Assembly (NCBI RefSeq): GCF_905475465.1
Contig: NC_062253.1
Coordinates: forward strand, 1,674,001-1,738,000
Length of the DNA stretch: 64,000 nucleotides
Direction: 5' to 3'
DNA from: Pieris napi
Lineage: Eukaryota > Arthropoda > Insecta > Lepidoptera > Pieridae
In this document: positions 30,516-41,068 of the stretch, piece by piece
How the letters are laid out: the number at the start of each line of letters is the position of its first letter
Position numbering within the stretch: position 1 is the stretch's first letter
Translations under genes and position numbers: made by a program
The notes under the pieces: generated by a model
Told to the model about the DNA's origin: nothing
What the model saw: the letters and a program-made list of their open reading frames with translations, nothing else
Databases searched by the model: none

Positions 30516-30790
30516 TTCAGTGGCGCTACAACCTTTTTAGGTCTGAGATTTATATTTTTCTTTAATTATTTGTTGTATCTGTTCCATCATCATTTGTCTT
30601 ATAGGCAAGTCAGCCTTCTGTGCCTAACACTCGACGTAGACCTTTAGTTTTAAGGCAAGCCGACTTTCTCACGATGTTTTCCTTCACCGTTCGAGCGAAT
30701 GTTAAATGCGCACATAGACTGAAAGTCGGGGATCGAACCTATGACCTCAGGGATGAGAGTCGCACGTTCAAGCCACTAAGCCAACACTGC
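30516..30790 (-). repeat. SINE-A, near full length
   Basis: 'cagtggcgctacaaccttttt' at the left is the complement of the 3' end; 'ggggatcgaacctatgacct' and 'agccactaagccaacactgc' at the right are the complement of the head. Confidence 0.85.
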
Positions 30791-30849
30791 TGCTGCGCAC
30801 TGCATATTACAATTTAGGACTCTAATAAAAATTTCTTCCCTTACAAAAA

Positions 30850-30995
30850 CTAAGTCAAAGTCAAAAATCATTTATTCATAATGTACACTTATGAACGTCA
30901 ATAAAGAAAAATACATTAAATGCTTCTAATTTTAACTTACTGTCAGTTCTCAAGGGCGGAAGAAAAGAACTGGCAATAAACTCTCCGCCACTCTT
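30850..30995 (-). repeat. tail-T LINE 3' end
   Basis: Contains 'aaaaatcatttattc' (complement of the AATAAATGATTTTT end) and 'aactggcaataaactctccg' + 'ccactcttt', the 41-bp core of the family. Confidence 0.7.
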
Positions 30996-31216
30996 TAAGG
31001 CATGAATACTACCTGTTGTCTGGTAAAGTGATTTATTTGGTATACAAAGATTATACACTCCCCTTTGAAAATTAAAAAACAAACAGCGGTAATTTGACCT
31101 TTTTCAGTTTTAATGAACGTCGCACGACGTCGTACTAAAGCAATAAATTTACATAATAAATTAATGATTGAATTTACAGCGGTCAAACGAACAATTTTTA
31201 TTTATTTCGAGTTTCA

Positions 31217-31484
31217 GATTTTTTTTTTTGATTGGACAATTCACACCAATTGACCTAGTCCCATGCTAAGCTGGTGAAGCTTGTGTTATGGGTACTAGGC
31301 AACGGATATACATACATATTATACATAGATAGACCTAACACATATCAATACATATTTAAACACCCAAGACCTAAGCACAACACCAAATGCTCATCACATC
31401 GATGTTTGTCTCAGCCGGGGATTGAACCCGGGATGGATACCCATGGATCTGCAGTCAGGGGACCACTAGACCAATGAGCCATCA
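31217..31484 (-). repeat. SINE-B with A-tail
   Basis: Full head, B-box (slightly changed), body and poly(A), as in the copies at 4,892 and 8,731, with a small insertion in the tetranucleotide tract. Confidence 0.8.
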
Positions 31485-32116
31485 TTTTCGATTATAATCG
31501 AGTTTTCAGAACTGCTTTAATGAAATAGTCGCTTCTGGTCGCTGTGTTCATATTTTAAATTGTGTCTATTTCTGTACCGAATACAGCTGAAGGCACCCGT
31601 TTATTACTAAACTAATATTGTTTTTGTTCTCACTGTAATTACAATATTATTGGCAATAAATTTAGTTATAAGGGTTATTGACTCTTGGGGTAGTGATTAG
31701 TATTTCCGACTGAGTTCAAAGAAGTTTACTCTCATTGTATGGTTCCTGTGTCATCGGGGTGCTTTGAATAATAGAGGATTTTGGACTTACTCTATACTAA
31801 CCACTCGAGTACAACAATAAAATATAAGCGAAATAATGAAATGTTAATTGTTATGTAACGAATGAATGAAATGTATCTGTTGAAGAGTGCCTGCGCCTGG
31901 CTATACTCTCGGGGCGTAACTACGAAAACAAACAAAGATTTAAAAAATATGTCGCCACCTTCAAACGCTTTTATTGCATCCAAAGTCCATCTACCAAAAA
32001 TCTTCGCAAGCGTATTTGAAACGGCTACTATTTCCCTTAGGAGGCAAGCTTTTGTATAGACTCGCTCCGAATAATTATGATATTTATTTTTACTTATTCG
32101 ATGATTGATAGATCAA
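31485..32116. other. unassigned; overlapping ~64-codon frames at 31,792-32,059
   Basis: Two opposed frames overlap (31,862-32,059 +, 31,792-31,983 -). The - one reads IFGRWTLDAIKAFEGGDIFF and VFVVTPREYSQAQALF, with somewhat protein-like composition, but it has no known domain and no splice context. I would not call a gene. Confidence 0.3.
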
Positions 32117-32300
32117 TGTTGGCCTAACCAAGTCAAGACAATACTTGAGCGTATGTTTCACATCCCTTACGTCGTAGGTTCGAACCCCGTTTATGCACCA
32201 ATTAACTCTTTTCTATGTAACGCTGAATGAAGGAAAACAACTAAAAACAAATTTAGTCGACAGCGTTTGTCAGACACAGAAGGTTTGTCTACCCATACAA
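32117..32300 (+). repeat. degenerate SINE-A
   Basis: 'ttggcctaa', 'gtcgtaggttcgaacccc', 'gcaccaattaactctt', 'tgaaggaaaac' and 'agtcgacagcgtttgtcaga' are recognisable in SINE-A order with many changes: an old copy. Confidence 0.6.
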
Positions 32301-32558
32301 CGTATAAGATACGTTATGGCATTTTTTTCTAAACGTAAAAGTACAAGGAAAATATAAATGATGAAGAAACCCTTTTTTTCCACACAAACAAATTGTGGTA
32401 AAATGAGTAGATAATTTTAAGACCATTGCAAATTAATTCATCCTAGACGTCGGTCAAAAACGGCATCAAAATCATCACAAAACAGATACAGAACAATCCT
32501 AAACCAAGGGTTATATCGCCTGTGCGTTGCTTAACTATCTTCAATAATCGTACAGCGC
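32301..32558. other. unassigned intergenic sequence
   Basis: No feature recognised. Confidence 0.35.
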
Positions 32559-32652
32559 TGCCCTGCGATTCTGTAACTCACTTTTCGAACTCACACCGCC
32601 GATGCGAAAACCGCTGTGTGAGTTCGAAAAGTGAGTTACAGAATCGCAGGGC
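32559..32652. mobile_element. MITE-P reduced to a near-perfect palindrome
   Basis: Left arm TGCCCTGCGATTCTGTAACT + 'cacttttcgaactcac' and right arm 'gtgagttcgaaaagtg' + AGTTACAGAATCGCAGGGCA are exact complements around a short 'cgatgcgaaaa' centre. Arms of about 40 bp would form a long hairpin. Confidence 0.8.
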
Positions 32653-33067
32653 AGGGCACATTTGCAACTATAAATAATGATTATTCACCGTAAAAATCTG
32701 CTAAATTATACAGGCCAACATTTTAATTTTCAAGTAAAACGACCGAAGAAGTGTTAACAGGATTTAATCATAAAAAATTTAATTAAGACTATAAAAGAGG
32801 ATAAAAGTTTAGAAAAATCGTAAAAATGCTTTCAACGGACCCAGAATATGTTAATTGTTATTTACTGTAATGGACCGCTTTTTACATTTAGTTAATAAAT
32901 GAAATAGTTAGTGTTTCATTATTTTATTAATGCATTTTGTATAATATGTATGGAGAAACGATTTTGCATGTTTGAGTTCGATTTTCGAATTCTACTTTTT
33001 GGTTAGCAATCTTTAAGAAGCCCATTATTATTATGACATTATCATAATTAATATATATATCTCGAAG
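32653..33067. other. unassigned intergenic sequence
   Basis: AT-rich. No feature recognised. Confidence 0.4.
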
Positions 33068-33261
33068 TGGTGATCAGTCCATAGAACGCCTTGTCGTCCA
33101 GGGGAAGGTGGAAGGCACTAGACCGCGCGGAAGGTCACCTACGCGTTGGACTGACCAAATCAAGTCTGCCGTAGGAGACTCTCTCAATCAGTGCAGCAGG
33201 ATGACCACTAATAGGCAACGATGGCAAAACGTCGTGAAGCGCATCACATCTGCCCCTACTA
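33068..33261 (+). pseudogene. LINE endonuclease-RT C-terminal stub
   Basis: One frame reads RLVVQGKVEGTRPRGRSPTR, WTDQIKSAVG, then RQRWQNVVKRIT. 'GTRPRGRSP-RW-DQIK' is a common C-terminal phrase of lepidopteran endonuclease-reverse transcriptase LINEs. The stub is cut at 33,262 by the TTA duplication of the next element. Confidence 0.7.
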
Positions 33262-33264
33262 TTA

Positions 33265-33797
33265 GACCTACAACGCACTAGCGGCTGGCCGCAATGCGGT
33301 GTGCCGCTGCGGCGGGCCGCACATCGATTATTACATGAAACCGCACGATAACAACGCACTGACTTGCGGTCAACCGTCAACCGCTCCGGTTGATCTGGAG
33401 CTGCGGCGAGCCGCACCGGTTCAATGATGCGGCGCGCCGCGTCCCCTCCACGCACTCGGCGCGGTTAGCCGTCCTACCTACGTCATCACATATAATTATT
33501 TAACAAATGTAAACAAAATATTGTAAACCTATTTTAAAAGAGTAAAAAATAAAAAAATAAAATATGTTTATTATGGAACATAAGATACATGTATCACTTA
33601 TTCCACGTCATTAAATTTGAATTTGTAATATTTCAAGAACGACAAGCACTGACGAGTGACGATTGCGGCAGACCGCAATAGGACCGCAATAGGGACGGTT
33701 AGCCGGAATGCGGCATGCCGCTACGGCAGACCGTATATACTGCGGCCTGCCGCAGCGGCACACCGCATCACGGCCAGCCGCTAGTGCGTTGTAGGCC
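33265..33797. mobile_element. PIF/Harbinger-like MITE, second copy
   Basis: Same TIR as at 2,921-3,415 (GACCTACAACGCACTAGCGG; right end complement GGCCTACAACGCACTAGCGG), flanked by TTA at 33,262-33,264 and 33,798-33,800. The interior is in the opposite orientation to the first copy: 'gcactgacgagtgacgattg' lies in the right half here and its complement in the left half there. CGGN4CCG decamers are again dense in both ends; about 150 bp of AT-rich DNA sits in the middle. Confidence 0.75.
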
Positions 33798-34399
33798 TTA
33801 CAACTACTTCCTAGCGATCACGACCGCTCTGTCAAGAGTGCACCGAATAGGAAGAATCATAATTAATATGGCTGATTGTGCGGCTTTTTATAATTAATCA
33901 ATCTGAAAATTCTTTGCAAATAAACGATTTATTATTATTATAAATCATATTTTCATATTTATAATATAATATAAGTTCTCTAAAACTGATTACATGTTTC
34001 ACCGCAACCTGTTGAAAACACTATTTTCTTATTGATACCTAAATTTACCGTTCAAATAAATTAAAACAAAAAACTGCTGAAGGATCCATTACGAAATAAA
34101 TAATAGCATTCCACGTAAACGCTAAGTGTGAATTATAACGTCTTAGCTATCGTACAATCGACGTTTTGTGATTCCACTCTCATCTAAGTGGCTAAAGCGT
34201 GTGTTAAGTCAGCTTATACCTATATAATTTAAATAATAATAATCCCAATGTTTTGAACACAAAAGATTTTAATATGTAATGTTTAGCGTATGTAAGAAAC
34301 AAAAAACGCTTTCAAAACCGAACACTGGCCCAATAAACCAAGGACTGGAGCCATTAGAAGTTAATTCGAACTATGTAGTATTTGTCACGCACTACCACT
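33798..34399. other. unassigned intergenic sequence
   Basis: AT-rich. No feature recognised. Confidence 0.4.
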
Positions 34400-34490
34400 A
34401 TGTGGAAGCAGCTTCCCACTGAAGTATTTCCGAACCAATTTGACTTGGGGTCCTTCAAGAAGACCTACCGAATCTTAAATGGTCGGCTAC
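34400..34490 (+). pseudogene. LINE-M C-terminal fragment
   Basis: Encodes MWKQLPTEVFPNQFDLGSF then KKTYRILNGR, the same segment as the reference stub at 11,316-11,104 (-). The rest of the element is missing. Confidence 0.75.
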
Positions 34491-34556
34491 AACTACGTCT
34501 TAGTTTTTCTATTCTTACTCTATGTAATATATTACGTTATAACATATAAATCTTCT

Positions 34557-34703
34557 AAGGCAAGCATTTCCTCACAATGTTTTCCTTCACCGTTTGAGCG
34601 AATCATACATGCGCACATAGACAGAAAATCCATTGATGCACAGCCGGGGATCGAATGTATGAACTCAAGGATGAGACTCGCACCCAGACGCCACTAGGCG
34701 ATA
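34557..34703 (-). repeat. SINE-A, 5' half only
   Basis: Complement of the SINE-A head and centre: 'atgttttccttcaccgtttg', 'gcacagccggggatcgaa', 'gccactaggcgatagtg'. Confidence 0.75.
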
Positions 34704-35249
34704 GTGAAGAGTATTCCACTTCACTCAATAATTCACGCACTACACACACTATCTGTTGTTGTAAACGTTTTTTACTTGTTTGTTGATACTATAGTCTGTT
34801 TATGTCAATTGAAGAGTTACTGACGTAATATAAACAGTACTTTTCTGCGAGTTTTCATCAATTGTTTATGCGTTGAAAATAACATGCTTTCAGTGAATAA
34901 CACTTTGAATACATGTTGCTGAATTTTACCATTTATTATATAAATAAATAAAACTTCGACACCTTTATAAGTCTAAAATATATGTCCAATTGTCTCTTCT
35001 TGTCAGCCTTTATGCGACTATAAAAGGATTACATTAAGTTAATGTTATTATATTTAATAACGCCACCTCCGGCGGAGAGAATGGCACGAAATTCTTCGCT
35101 TCTATTTTCCAACTTTCCCCGCTATTATTACATCTTCCCAGCGTCTAAGCGTCTTCTCTTCTTTCTTCCCACTGGGCTATTACAGGTAAGGGTCTTTTAG
35201 AACCATCTGTCATCACAAACAATGTTGCTCATTTAAAGCAAAAACTTTT
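34704..35249. other. unassigned intergenic sequence
   Basis: No feature recognised. Confidence 0.4.
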
Positions 35250-35390
35250 TTGACCGGATTGAAGTTATGTATTATTATAAATTTACAACTATTTAACATA
35301 ATTTTAAGTTTATCCGACGTTTCGCGTGCTTGTCTTTAAATGTGTAAAGGTTATGTCAATCAAAGACAATACAATGTTGCTCAGTTCAAC
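35250..35390 (+). repeat. dispersed repeat with 'cgacgtttcgcgtgct' motif, deleted copy
   Basis: Counterpart of 8,139-8,440. It lacks about 170 bp after the motif. Confidence 0.55.
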
Positions 35391-35784
35391 ATTAACTTTT
35401 CAGAGTGTTATTTATCGCAAGGCTACACTATATTTTTCTTGCCGTGTATAATATAAAAACCGAAAATTTCGCTTCAAAATAGTGAAGATATTATACATTA
35501 TTTATGTAATAGAAGCTACTAAGCTGAAAACGACTGGATGCGATGCGCATTTTACTACCGAAATTTCGTTTTAAATGTTAAAATTTAAATGGACGGATTT
35601 TCTTGGTTTTCGAATTGATGTATTTTTCTCCCAACCGAATAACCACTAAAATTAGAGACAATTTAGGAAAAAATCGAATAAAAGAAAAAACATCCAATTC
35701 ATGTTTATGTGTTTCGTACATCTCAAAATGTAAAATGTTTATCGATACGGTATAATATATTAGAAAAGAATATGCTTTATATAC
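35391..35784. other. unassigned intergenic sequence
   Basis: The 94-codon frame at 35,578-35,862 (-) has no domain and runs into the SINE. Confidence 0.4.
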
Positions 35785-36063
35785 CAGTGGAGCTACAACC
35801 TTTTTAGGCCTGGGCCTCAGATTTGTATCTGTTTTATGATGATTTGTCAATATAATAGGCAAGTAGGTGATCAGCCTTCTGTGCCTGACACACGCCGCGC
35901 CGTCGGTCTAAGGCAAGCTGGTTTCCTCACGATGTTCCCTTCACCGTTCGAGCGAATGTTAACTGCGCACATAGACAGAAAGTCCATTGGTGCACAGCCG
36001 GGGATCGAACCTACGACCTCAGGTATGAGAGTCACACGCTGAAGCCACTAGGCCAACACTGCT
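35785..36063 (-). repeat. SINE-A, near full length
   Basis: Left 'cagtggagctacaaccttttt' and right 'gccactaggccaacactgct' are the complements of tail and head. All internal blocks are present. Confidence 0.85.
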
Positions 36064-36457
36064 CATAATATACGGATAATTGCGCATTACATTTTAAAAA
36101 TATAGAATAATGTGAGTAATGAAAAACGATTGACATAATATATATTGGTTGTGTAACTAAGGAAAATTTATCAAGCTACATAAATATACAACAAATTTGC
36201 TTGCAAATGCTTAAGAAAGCAGTAAACTTAATATTTATTTTGTATTAATTGTATTACTTTCATAAATTAAGTTCCGCTAATCTGTAACACAAGATTGACT
36301 TTTATGCGGTACGAAGTTCGCCGGTGCGGACGCTAATTTATTAGAGATACGAAAAAAATAAATTAATAAATTAATTAACTAATAACGAGAATTACGAGTA
36401 TATGACCACGTGTATGTATAGAAAATTACTTACGTCATTACAATATATACTAATGAT
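36064..36457. other. unassigned intergenic sequence
   Basis: No feature recognised. Confidence 0.4.
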
Positions 36458-36640
36458 AAAAAAAAAAAAATTTTTCTTTGCTACTGAGGCGCAAACTAGC
36501 TGCTGTGGTCTCTGGCAGAATGACCAGCGCTGTGGAACTTTCTGCTCCTAAGCATAATGCTGAGCCAGGGCCAATAACAACCACAGTACACACACATTGC
36601 ACACTTGAAGCGAACCGAATGGCAAAAGGGAATTTTTAAT
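36458..36640 (-). repeat. retroposon-like segment with oligo(A) end
   Basis: On the - strand a GC-balanced sequence ('cattcggttcgcttcaagtg', 'gtggttgttattggccctgg', 'agaccacagcagctagtttg') ends in an oligo(A) run (oligo(T) complement at 36,459-36,475 on +). The A-tail suggests a retroposed sequence. Its source is unknown. Confidence 0.4.
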
Positions 36641-36796
36641 TTTTATTTTTTTTATTGTTTTTTATATGTCTTTTTTTATTTTTTCTTTGAGTATTGTTAT
36701 TTTGTGTGTGTTGTCGTATGTAATAAATGTTATGTCTAAATGTCTGTCTAAAAATATGAAAAAAAAAAACAGTTTCGTTAATTTAATAATATAAGT

Positions 36797-37664
36797 TATA
36801 GTCCTTTTCATGAAAGAAGTCCCCCAGACGCGGCGCTGCAATCGCATAATGTAATGTTCCCATTTATGAGTAAAAAATTTACCAATTTTATTTACATTTA
36901 GCAGATTGAATTTATCAAAATATAATATTATTTGCTGCATACTTCGATGAAACAATATTTCTGTTATGTAAAAAGTATATTTTTATTTACTTATATTAGC
37001 GGTGTTCCAACTACTTACAGGGAAAAGATGAAAAAATAGGGTAAAGAAAAGCAATACAATTTTTTATTCAGTTTTATTGCATAATTGTTGGGTTACAATT
37101 TTTTTCGAAGTAGACGCCGCTATTATACCTTCGTTTGTAATTTTTGTTACAGTTTTCTCTGACACACCTGCAATTAAATTATGAACAATTAAAAATAATA
37201 GTAACTTTAAGTTTATAATGCTTATGTAATATGTAATATATGTTTTAATTTCAGTTACCTAGTTTCATCACGTTATGTATTTATTCAATTTTGTCGCAAA
37301 AACGAATTTATATCATAAAAGTCCCATCAATAAAGCAAAAAATTATTAAATGGCAACTCTAAAAAGTACCTCTTATGGCGGCAACTCTCTTCCGAACATT
37401 GTTTAGTGGTATTAAAACACCTTGATTCTTATGTTCCGCTTCACAGAACTCTTTCACCTTTAATATCATTTCTCGAGCCGAACTTTTTACAACTTTTGGC
37501 ATAGTAATCAATCTTTAAAATGCACTAAGCTAGTTAAAAATTCACAAAAATCTACCACAACAAACGAACTTGATAACATCGACGAATGACAACATTGCCG
37601 ACCTGTCAAATTTAGTTCCAAAAATCACCGCGGGACTTCTTTCATGAAAAGCACTATACATACG
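36797..37664 (-). mobile_element. Tc1/mariner-like TIR element carrying transposase remnant
   Basis: Inverted ends: TATAGTCCTTTTCATGAAAG + 'aagtccc' at the left and 'gggacttctttcatgaaaag' + 'cactata' at the right (about 27 bp). TA borders fit IS630-Tc1-mariner. At about 868 bp it is too short for a complete transposase and retains only the N-terminal coding part on the - strand. Confidence 0.7.
37062..37502 (-). pseudogene. spliced N-terminal part of a transposase (helix-turn-helix)
   Basis: Exon 1, 37,502-37,370: MPKVVKSSAREMILKVKEF, then EAEHKNQGVLIPLNNVRKRV and AAIR. A GT donor at 37,369 and a TTGCAG acceptor ending at 37,168 define a 202-bp intron. Exon 2, from 37,167, continues in frame GVSEKTVTKITNEG and stops near 37,062. 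The join falls within the phrase AAIRGVSEKTVTKI, a helix-turn-helix as found at the N-terminus of Tc1/mariner-like transposases, which binds the TIRs. The catalytic DDE/D domain is absent, so this is an internally deleted, non-autonomous copy. Neither exon was long enough to appear as a conspicuous open frame. Confidence 0.6.
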
Positions 37665-37978
37665 TAATGTGTATAAATGTCAAACAGCAACAGTAGCAAT
37701 GTCAACTACAACAGATCAAAATAATTTCATAAAAATATAGAAATTAAGTGTAACTGCTTAATTAAAATTAATTACTCAGAATTCATATCTTAATGAAATT
37801 ACAAAGTGAGATATTTATGGCGTCCATATTTCAGTGTTGAAATAATTTTATTAATTGTGAATGTTATAAATGGCTAAAGTTGTAGGATTGTATTGATTTT
37901 AAACAAATTTATTTCATTAAGGGAAACACAAATTATATTTATTATGCTTATTTTATTGTGTTTTATGTACAGCTTACG
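37665..37978. other. unassigned intergenic sequence
   Basis: No feature recognised. Confidence 0.4.
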
Positions 37979-38312
37979 TTATGGTAGCTTAGTGGTTTAA
38001 GCGCACGACTTTCATCCCAGATGTCGTAGGTTCGAAGCCCGGCTGCGCAAATTTAACACTCGCACGTACGGTGAAGGATAACATTGTGAGGAAACCGGAA
38101 TGCCTTAAACCCAATGTTCGTGTCTCAGGAGGCCGATCACCTACTTGCCTATGAACTGAATCACGAACAGCCTTGCGATTCTGCTGCTTGCGTAAATAAC
38201 TGGTTTACGACTGATGTGAGCGCGACCGCCGCTGTGAAAACCGCTGTGAGTTCGAAAAGTGAGTTACAGAATCGCAAGGCTGATACAGAAATCTGAGAAA
38301 CAGACCTAAAAG
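37979..38312 (+). repeat. SINE-A interrupted by MITE-P
   Basis: Head 'agtggtttaagcgcacgac', B-box 'ggttcgaagcccgg' and body up to 'tgaatcacgaa' continue after the insertion at 'atacagaaatctgag'. The tail is degraded. The inserted MITE lies at 38,168-38,282. Confidence 0.75.
38168..38282. mobile_element. MITE-P inserted in SINE-A
   Basis: Ends CAGCCTTGCGATTCTG and 'cagaatcgcaaggctg', with inner 'gttcgaaaagtgagttacag'. Against intact SINE-A ('gaaacagatacag') the insertion point shows no duplication longer than a base or two, which helps limit the possible superfamilies. Confidence 0.75.
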
Positions 38313-38636
38313 TTTGTAGTACTGTTTTTCTCTTGCGATTAAGGTTCTATTTTTGAGATGACATAACAAAACGAGTTGAGCATGACGTACATGCGAGGGG
38401 TACAGCAAGTTCCCCTGTACATCGAGAGCAAACAACGTAATGGCGAGAGAATATTGAAGTGTTTACTACAGCGGTTAATAAATGGACTACCCAGCCTAAC
38501 GTTAACCAACCTAAAAAGTAAATTAAAATTTCTATGCATTTGTCACGCTCCTAAACAAGACTTCTATGGTTAAATTTATACAAACCACAGCGGTTTTCTA
38601 ATGTAACATATCATGATTACAATATAGTAAATATTA
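38313..38636. other. unassigned intergenic sequence
   Basis: Three overlapping short frames on both strands show no domain. Confidence 0.35.
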
Positions 38637-39291
38637 CTAGCTGATCCGGCAAACATCGTTTTGCCATGTATATTTTTTTGTAAAATAGGGGTTGATCGCA
38701 GAGGGGTGAAAAAAGTAGGGGTTGTATGTATTTTTTAATGCTGTATTATAAAAAAATAGAAATTAAAAATTTTGTCTAAAAAATATAAAAAAAAGTTTAG
38801 GGGTGGACTACCCCTAACATTTAGGGGGATGAAATGTGTTTTTTTAATATTTTTATTACTCTTTAATGTTAATATTCTACGGTTTCGATATTTGTAAATA
38901 TGTGAGGAACATGTATACTAACTTTTTTAGTATAGTAGTTTATTCTAAGAGTACATTGTCTTCACATATAATTATTTAACAAATGTAACAAAATATTGTA
39001 AACCTATTTTAAAAGAGTAAGTGTGGAGTTTCTTGCCCATTCTTCTCCACACGAAACTACCTTTTGGAAGGGGCAACTAGAATCATCTTTATATTTTTTT
39101 TTTGACGTTCAAAAGTGCCATTTTAGATGGTCTAATTGAAATAAACGATTTGACTTTGACTTTGAAAAATAGATGTTGGCCGATTCTCATAGATACCGGA
39201 TAAGCACAAAAAATTTCATCAAAATCGGTCAAGCCGTTTCGGAGGAGTATGGCAACGAAAACTGTGACACGAGAATTTTATATATATTAGA
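38637..39291 (-). mobile_element. Helitron-like element with nested tail-T fragment
   Basis: The + strand begins CTAGCTGATCCGGCAAACAT after an A; the - strand begins TCTAATATATATAAAATTCT. Subterminal 'ggtcaagccgtttcggagga' is present. At about 39,000-39,175 a LINE 3' tail ('gaagtttcttgcccattctt'-like text ending 'aataaacgatttgacttt') interrupts it in + orientation. Confidence 0.7.
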
Positions 39292-39699
39292 TTCTGTACA
39301 ATAAATAAATTAAAAAAATAATAATTTATTGAATTATTATTGTATCTAATAAAGCATAAAAGTTATGTTTCATCTATATAAAAATATGTTGAACTTAGAA
39401 GATAGCAAATTTAAATATAGTCCGCGCTGTGTGGGTGTAAAATTTTCATCGTTTCCTGATGTTATGGTAAAACTTAGATATTGCTATTTGTAGCTCAGAG
39501 CTATTTTATGAAGATAAACTTTGAAAGTGTAATATAACGTAATGAGTATTTGCATTCCTCATAGATGCTAGGATGGATTTTCGCCTTGTGCTTTTTTATT
39601 ATGTAAAATATAAAATAATATTTTGTTCATTTAACATACATTACAATCAAATATACGTTTTTATAATTTTCTTAACCTTTTGCAGGTTAACATAGAGCG
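39292..39699. other. unassigned intergenic sequence
   Basis: No feature recognised. Confidence 0.4.
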
Positions 39700-39992
39700 A
39701 GTTTGCTTATCTTGCCAAAGCCACAAATTATTTAAAGAGATCTATTAGGTATGAGGGTGTGCAATTGTTTAATCAGTTGCCGTCTAAGGTTCGTAACATT
39801 AGCGTGATTAATCAGTTCAAAAGGGCATTAAAGATACACATTAGAATGAACCCATTAGACTAAAATTGGGCTAGCTGATGGCGACGTGTATCTCGTTCGT
39901 ATTTACTTAATATTAAATTTCTCATGTAAATAAAAAAAATATTTTTGTAATGAGAAATAAAGTTCTTTAAACATTAAACATTAACATATATT
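39700..39992 (+). pseudogene. LINE-Y ORF2 C-terminus and 3' UTR
   Basis: One frame encodes YEGVQLFNQLPSKVRNISV, NQFKRALKIHIRMNPLD and a stop, followed by 'tgatggcgacgtgtatctcg', 'tgagaaataaagttcttt' and 'aacattaaacattaaca'. The 'YEG-LFN-LP--VR' motif is the usual C-terminus of jockey/CR1-type LINE ORF2. It is truncated just upstream ('cgagtttgcttatcttgcca'). Confidence 0.7.
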
Positions 39993-40059
39993 ACTTTTTT
40001 TTTTAAATTATTTATTTATTCCAATCTCAATCAAAAGATGTCTGTAAATCCAATCCTCT

Positions 40060-40250
40060 TTACTAGCTATTTCCTTTTCATACCGAACAACTTAATCTAC
40101 TCCCAGGTCTTCCCAAAGACATACCACCAACAGGTAAAAAGAGCTCACTTTTCCCTCAAAGTCCGGCAACGCATCTACTAGAAACGGCTGTCCATAGGTT
40201 ACGGTTGCTGGCCGTTATGACTCGTAAGTTTGCCCCCGTGTCTTATAAAC
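40060..40250 (+). pseudogene. degenerate LINE-M stub
   Basis: 'tccataggttacggttgctg' + 'gccgttatgactcgtaagtt' + 'tgcccccgtgtcttataa' follows the LINE-M order (gtccatgggcgg..., ...gcctcctgcccgt). Strongly diverged. Confidence 0.45.
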
Positions 40251-40287
40251 AAGACCAAGTTATTTGTCATTTAACTTCTGACTAAAC

Positions 40288-40678
40288 CAGTGATTCCCAA
40301 TGTGGTCGATATCGACCCCTAGGGGTCTATGACAACCTGCAAGGGGTCTACGTCAGCGAAAAAAAATTTGGGGGTCCATGAAATGAAAATGGGGGTCCAC
40401 GATAGTGGATCTCAACACATACTGATAGTACCTATTTACTTACATCATACTATCTTATAATATCAAAACATATATATACATTACAAAGAAACAGATACAC
40501 AATTTTATGTTGAGTAGTTTTAATTTAAATTCAATTATTAAATGTATAAATTAACATGTGTTTTTACTTTAAGTTTTTAACACTAAACTTCACTACAGTT
40601 AGAAATTTACAGGAAATCAATATCAGGTAAGTAAACATGGCAAGGGGTCTACGACACAAAAAAGTTTGGGGAACTCTG
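40288..40678. mobile_element. hAT-like MITE with perfect 8-bp target duplication
   Basis: GACTAAAC occurs at 40,280-40,287 and again at 40,679-40,686, directly abutting the element. The ends CAGTGATTCCCAATGTGG and (complement of the right end) CAGAGTTCCCCAAACTTTTT follow the hAT pattern CAG-G-TTCCCAA. Subterminal 'ggggtctac' units are repeated on both sides. 391 bp, no transposase. Confidence 0.85.
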
Positions 40679-40686
40679 GACTAAAC

Positions 40687-41068
40687 AAATGTTGCATCAA
40701 TCTTGATGATCAGTTCCTGCATCTTATCATTGAAGACATGGATATATTATTGGAATGGAAAATGGCTTTAAAAGAAGTTGGCAGTTTTCCGTATACCGTA
40801 CCTGTACATCGCTCTATGGTCATAAATAGAACCACAGAACCGTAAAACAGTTCATTTGCTACAAAGGAAATGTAGAATCGATCATATCGGCTTTGGCACA
40901 AAGTTCATCACACCTGGCTTGTTTCAGCTATTTTTCAGTCAATAAACATTTAAACACTTTGCATACATAGCTATAAACAAACAGTTTACTTAATAGAAGG
41001 AACAACACATAAAAAGAACAATAAAAACAATAACTAACCTTAACGTCTAATAACTATAATATATTATT
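40687..41068. other. unassigned intergenic sequence
   Basis: The 63-codon frame at 40,710-40,901 (-) has no domain. No other feature. Confidence 0.4.
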
